Positions 59,163 to 64,000 of a stretch of DNA of 64,000 nt are shown here, piece after piece. The notes under the pieces are model-generated. The model searched no databases, was not told where the DNA came from, and was given only the letters and a program-made list of their open reading frames with translations. The position numbers and the translations under genes were made by a program. Where the stretch lies: NCBI GenBank assembly GCA_022818135.1, contig JAFMSR010000010.1, positions 36,115,544 to 36,179,543 on the forward strand. The letters run 5' to 3'. The stretch comes from Saxidomus purpurata (Eukaryota > Mollusca > Bivalvia > Venerida > Veneridae). Position 1 is the first letter of the stretch. Each line of letters opens with the position of its first letter.

Positions 59163-59645
59163 ACTATCACTCAATGTGATGAATACCCCCCGAACACCCC
59201 ACTGACACAGTATATAAAGTTTATGTAACATTTGACGCTTTAATTATTGGACCTGCACAATTTAATGCTTCTGTGAAGTATCATAAAATTCTGACCAGGG
59301 GTTTTGGAAATTAAAAGCGCACAAGATTTTACTATCTCGAGCACCTGTGACCTTTAACCTAGTGACCCGAAACATGGACCATGCACAACTAGGCATGGTG
59401 TTAATCACTTCTGTGAAGTATCATTAAATTACGACCAGGGGTTTTGGAGATTTAGCGTCCATAAGATTTTAATATTTGTTGGACCATGCACAACTAGGCT
59501 ATACTTATCATTTCTGTGTAGTATCATTAAATTCTGACCAAGGATTTGGAGATTTAGTGTCCACAAGATTCCGTCTACTGACGGACAGACAGACAAGCTG
59601 AATCCAGTATACCACCACTTACACTTTGTGTCGGGGGTATAAAAA
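59163..59645 (-). mobile_element. Helentron/pearl-like element A, copy 2
   Basis: Reverse-oriented copy of 31665-32305. On the minus strand it starts 'ttatacccccgacac', then 'gtctgtctgtccgtc', and core units with 'ctaaatctcc' and 'cctagttgtgcatggtcc'. It ends GGGGGGTATTCATCAC-ATTGA-GTGATAGTT, keeping the 3' hairpin. Confidence 0.65.
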
Positions 59646-59953
59646 TGAAGCAAATAGGTACCACCACAGCATTCTTTTCGCAATTAGTATACAAAAACAA
59701 TAACACAACTGTTAAAAAGGTATGTGAATAACTATCCTGATATCAATAGGGGATAGTTAGGGACTATACCCAGAGCAGGCAGTAATATCTACAACGTTGA
59801 AACATTGGAGACATCTTTCATGCTACGGTTATATGCTTTTTGCTAAAATGACATATAGCTGAGCATCACTGGTCAACTATGATAAAATAGACTATGATGA
59901 AAAGGGTACCTTTTCTATTTTCTGGAAAGCAAAATACATCAAACGACAGAACA

Positions 59954-60170
59954 TTACACGTGATATATACTATCGCCTCGTGTTCCCATGTAGCCACCCC
60001 ACGGTTGTTTTTCCATCGGTAGAAACTTCAATGTGGTAATTTTGTTCTCGTTGTCTACCCACGCCATTTTGTTGTGAAGGGTCACGTTGATTGGAACATA
60101 GAGTTCATTTCTGATCGCATCCTCCAAACTCAGTTTAAAGATATCAACTGTAAACTTCATTTTCACATAT
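59954..60170 (-). CDS. FG-GAP protein, terminal exon
   Basis: 72 residues including the completed split Arg codon and then TAA. The frame is fixed by splicing to the calcium-loop exon 2.3 kb upstream. N-glycosylation sequon NVT (in PINVTLH) and RGDS fit an extracellular location. Confidence 0.65.
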
Positions 60171-62606
60171 CTAAAAAGAGAATTGATGTTCCTTTGAACA
60201 AAACAGTTTCTTCCCTTAGTTCCTACTTATTTGCTTAAAAAAAGAACGAAAACAAAAGTGGCTTTGTATTGTCAGAAGTAACAATAACCAGCACTATCAT
60301 AGTCAATGACGATTTCAGATCTAAACATGTATACCTAAACGAGATATTCGGGATCTCCATTGGCCGACAAAGAAGCATCACGCTTCAGGAAACTGTGGAA
60401 TCGGCACTGGCTGGGGCAGAAGTATCTGCGGCATTGCCACGCATCATCTTCCAGTAAACTGTGGTGTCACCACTAAACGGGTGAAGCACCATGTTCAAGA
60501 AAAACGCGGGATCGCCACTGAGCAGGATAAAAGCATTATGATTCACGAAACTACAGGTTCGCCAATGAGCAGGAAGAAGCATTATGCTTGAACCGGGAAA
60601 AAGCATCGTACTTCAGATCGGTCGCCGCCAAAGAGCATGGTTTAAAAAACCACCTCTGAGACGAGTAGAAGCTTCAAGAAAACAACAGCTTTACCATTGA
60701 GTGGGAAAGAAGAAATATGCACCATGCTTCGGGAAACTGCCGGAGAGACATCGAGCGTGATACAGGCATTATCGGAATGCTTCTGAAAACTACAGGAGCG
60801 ATCAATACGCTTCTCAGCAGAAAGTAGGGCAGAGAGTCCTCAATTGTAAAAGTCATGACACTCCTCGGTGTCATTAGACATGTCTGGGGCGAATGTTTAC
60901 AAGCGATAAATGGCCTAGTTTTTATGACTCCTTTTTTTCAAACTAGATGCTGTTGATACACTTCCATAGCTTATATAAGTCTCATAAAGTTTTTGCAGAT
61001 TGTCAAAAGCCCCAGTTGTCTTTTCTCGTTCAAGAACGGATATGAATAAATGTAGAGTGATTCGTTTTCATGTAATAGTGTACACATATGAAAGTGTGCA
61101 ATTAAAAATAATATTACATTATTAGCTTGCATCTGAAACTCATAAATCATTTAAATAATTAAATCATATTACCTTACAAATTGTTAAAAACATTGCATAA
61201 AACATACGCACTAATGCTTTAAAAACATATATACCTAACATACATTAAAGTATTCATTTTCTTGACTGGAATGATTGTTATCCTAACTTCAGAAGCAGTC
61301 TTGGTAGGAATAGACCTATAAAAAGGCGGCAAACGTTTTTTTTTCTATTTGCGATGGTACCTTTGAATAATATCATACAAGTATATAAAGAATGCGGATG
61401 TTATAATTCAATATTATGTATCGCCCAGTAATTTTATTTAAACGAAAATCTTAAATGTACATGAAACAAAATTGCAGAAAAAAGATACACATACGAAGCC
61501 CCCCCGCCCCCCGCAATACCCATCGTCCCAGAAATTTCTAATTCTGTTGCACGAGTTCATGCAGCGATCTTGGTGAATGTCAAAGAAGATAAATGTAATT
61601 AATTTTTCGCCTTCAGGTTTCTCGTCAGATGTTCTGTATATTATTCCTACAGTGAAATGTCACGAAATGAGAATAAGTGTGTAATGGTAAAGAGGACAAA
61701 AGTATAAACTAGGTCACCAAACCCACTGCAATGCTATAATTAATGTCTTACTTCTTACTTTCCTCATTTGATTGCTCTGGACTGAATTTTTACGGTGCCA
61801 ATTTCTCCATTGGCGGCTTCATTTGATTTTTGTTTTTAAAACGCCTTCAAATTAATTTGATTTTAATGCGATTTTGTGTTTCTATTCTGTCTGTGCGTGT
61901 GTGAAATATAATTCGAAATAGGTCAATCCAAAATTAAATCAAATCACTGAAAGGGACGATGGCGTGTAGCTCACTGCGGAGTGCAGAAATTTTTTTTGCA
62001 TGTTGCTATACTGTTTCGGTTAGCATTAAAGGAAAAGGTTTATTCATTCTTAAATACGTTCAAACTTTTCTATTAGAGTGAGATCTTGGTCACAACTTTC
62101 AATGACTCTTACACTGTAGAAGAAAATTAGAAAAGTATTTGTAAAATCTGTGTTATTATATTAAATGTCAAGCGGCACCTTCTTTAAAATTAAACTTGGC
62201 TGAATAAATCAGCAAATGTGCCGTAAAAACTCCTGAAAAACTTTGAGAAGATTTTTTAAGTTCTGGCATTTTTATTCTTACAAGGGATATGAATTATCGC
62301 CTTCAAACTTGAACTAGAGATTTTTTCAAATGTTGACATTTTGCACTTTTCAGATCTGTTTTTAAAGACGCAGTTGCTAGTAACTAGCCGATAAAAGAGT
62401 CAGGTCTCAAGGGTTTTTTTAGTTAATAAGAAATAAAACTTAGAAAAATAGTTAAAATAATATAATAATAGTAAATATTAAAATTAAATTCTTGAATTAA
62501 CAGGGTATTTCTACTAACCTAGCATATTCATCACGCAGCACGCCGACGGATACAAGGTTAACAATGACATCTAACTTCCCGTCACCGTCGACGTCACCGA
62601 TAGCAC
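59954..62606 (-). CDS. FG-GAP (integrin-alpha-like) repeat protein, last two coding exons
   Basis: Exon 62519-62606 (88 bp, acceptor 'ctatgcag', donor 'gttagt', leaves in phase 2) encodes AIGDVDGDGKLDVIVNLVSV onward to RDEYAR. The DxDGDGxxD loop is the calcium-binding core of an FG-GAP blade. It splices in phase to exon 59954-60170 (acceptor 'ctctttttag'), which encodes YVKMKFTVDIFKLSLEDAIR, then PINVTLHNKMAWVDNE, KQPWGGYMGTRGDSIYHV and a stop. The C-terminus has no membrane segment and carries an RGDS tetrapeptide. Upstream exons were not identified and probably lie beyond the right edge. The exact family is not recognised. Confidence 0.65.
60345..60870. repeat. Degenerate minisatellite of about 55-60 bp in the FG-GAP intron
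   Basis: Repeated variants of 'gaagcatcatgcttcaggaaactg' and 'gggatcgccactgagcagga'. Frames through it on both strands are by-products. Confidence 0.7.
60900..62518. other. FG-GAP intron, AT-rich
   Basis: C-rich run at about 61500-61512. No other feature recognised. Confidence 0.45.
62519..62606 (-). CDS. FG-GAP protein, calcium-loop exon
   Basis: 28 full codons plus split codons at both ends, no stop, good GT-AG edges. DVDGDGKLDV is a textbook FG-GAP calcium-binding loop. Confidence 0.75.
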
Positions 62607-64000
62607 CTGCATAGATAAATAACGTTTATAGAACCGTATCTGAAAATTAAGCTTATTAAATTTCAACGATAAATTCCGAGTAGACCGTGTAAGTCACGCT
62701 ACAATACATTGTTGTTTTAGTATAGGAGAGACAACAAAATCTTACATACTTAAAGATGCTAATTCTCATGTCATGTTGAGAAATGAAACAGTTTAACGAG
62801 GACCCAGTTCCGCGTAACACAAATTTCATGTAAGGTTATTCTCATAAATGTCAACCATTATCATTAACATTCAAAGGATAAAAATATTTTTAAAAAACAA
62901 TTCTCAATTTAACATGACACAATGAACGACATTAACTTGGAAATGAAATGCGGTTTGTGACAGTCTGTGGGTCGCTTACATCTAGAAAATAAAACATGAC
63001 AAGATTCTAGTAATAAAATATTCACCACCTGACAACACTGATTGCCGCAGACACTGAACATAAAGACACATTAGACATTTCAGAGGGTGCATGTTATTGT
63101 CCTGAAAATCATCCGTATAAGGTGATTAACAGTTTTCCATGAAAAATCACGTAATAAAACGACAAATCTGTGATTTATGTAAATGTCTATTTCTACAAAT
63201 GAGGAAAATGTCACGCTTATAAAGGAAGTCGTGGGTCGACTGAAGGCCGAAAATGAGGTTCTGGACTAAAAAGAACTGTGTGACACTAGGGTCTTTCAAA
63301 CAGACGAACGTCCTAGATATCACACTGACCCACTGAAACTGAACATATGGGAAAAGTCATTTCTGTCCCATGTATAGGCAGTTTGAATTCCTTGTGAACC
63401 CCCATAAACCTTAAATATATTTAAAAGTAAAGCACTGATTAAAATTAAAACTTTGTACAACCTTCTAAAACAACCTTACCAACTCTCCCAGCAATTTTTC
63501 GTCAATAAAAAAGTATACTTTGTATATTTATATACAATCTATCTATATATATATATAGTGCAAAATCTCAAGCCTTGAAAGAAGCTAAATACACATAGGT
63601 TAGTGTAGTGACGAGAACGGCAATATTCTGTACCACATCACTGCCCATTTTCAGTTTGATGCGATGCTTGTATTTAAATATTAACTTTTGTTTTCTCATT
63701 TGATTTTTACCATTGATCATCTTAACTGAAACTTATTCTAGAGAACCATAGAGACTTTGTAAAGTATCAGTATCTTGCTAACTGTGTTGGAGTTCTAAAA
63801 CCATGCATATATCCATGGTGCTCATCAGTTGCATGCATGTCTTCAAGTGTTAGACAAATTAAGTACAACATAGACCTACATGTACTAATTAACGAGTCAA
63901 TCAATTTTTTTTTATAATTTATACGCAGAGTTGGTAAAGGCGATTCAGAGAACTGCGCAAATCTCATACAAATTGCTCTTATATTTTAAAGCTGCTCGCT
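62607..64000. other. Right end of window, probably FG-GAP intron
   Basis: Short (TA)n at about 63540-63558. Minus-strand frame 63767-63967 has no recognised motif. No further exon can be supported. Confidence 0.35.

Overview
The window is nuclear DNA of an invertebrate animal, most likely a bivalve mollusc. It is AT-rich and intron-rich. It is packed with CR1/jockey-like LINEs, a DIRS-type element, tRNA-headed SINEs ending in phrases such as 'cgttaaaccccaaacaaac', and tandem-cored Helentron/'pearl'-like elements. These are typical of bivalve genomes. The species call is inference. No bacterial or viral genes are seen.

Four host genes are supported. (1) A GT32-type glycosyltransferase with an intact single-exon coding region lies on the minus strand at 16296-17204. 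The first 55 codons of a paralogue lie at 1-165 on the same strand and run off the left edge. (2) The last five coding exons of GATD1 (PDDC1, DJ-1/PfpI superfamily) lie on the plus strand between 23862 and 30680. (3) A complete seven-exon GH3-domain gene of 634 residues lies on the plus strand between 50759 and 57077. (4) The last two exons of an FG-GAP repeat protein lie on the minus strand between 59954 and 62606. Its upstream exons probably lie beyond the right edge.

Layout: 1-17.6 kb holds the duplicated glycosyltransferase locus, whose left copy is split by about 4.4 kb containing a decayed LINE. Between the two copies lie a tandem-cored element, a long poly-A next to a large palindrome, interlocking inverted repeats, a DIRS remnant with a LINE inserted in it, and a 1.2 kb TIR element. 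17.6-22.1 kb holds two more LINEs, one nearly intact. 23.8-30.7 kb is GATD1, with a 2.2 kb 39-bp minisatellite in the intron before its penultimate exon. 30.7-50.7 kb has no recognised host gene. It holds tandem-cored elements, a 22/88/176-bp hierarchical satellite and a miniature Harbinger-like element carrying a MADF fragment. 50.7-57.9 kb is the GH3 gene, flanked and invaded by minisatellites. 57.9-64 kb holds a SINE, a tandem-cored element and the FG-GAP exons.

The most striking pattern is that three minisatellites are built across exon edges. One spans the splice acceptor and first 21 coding bases of GATD1 exon 5 and offers six identical in-frame acceptors. One spans the acceptor of GH3 exon 3. 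One spans the last codons and stop of the GH3 gene. A second theme is several dispersed elements that share termini (inverted ends plus a 3' hairpin) but carry different tandem cores of about 145-170 bp. All function calls rest on motif recognition by eye. No database search was run.
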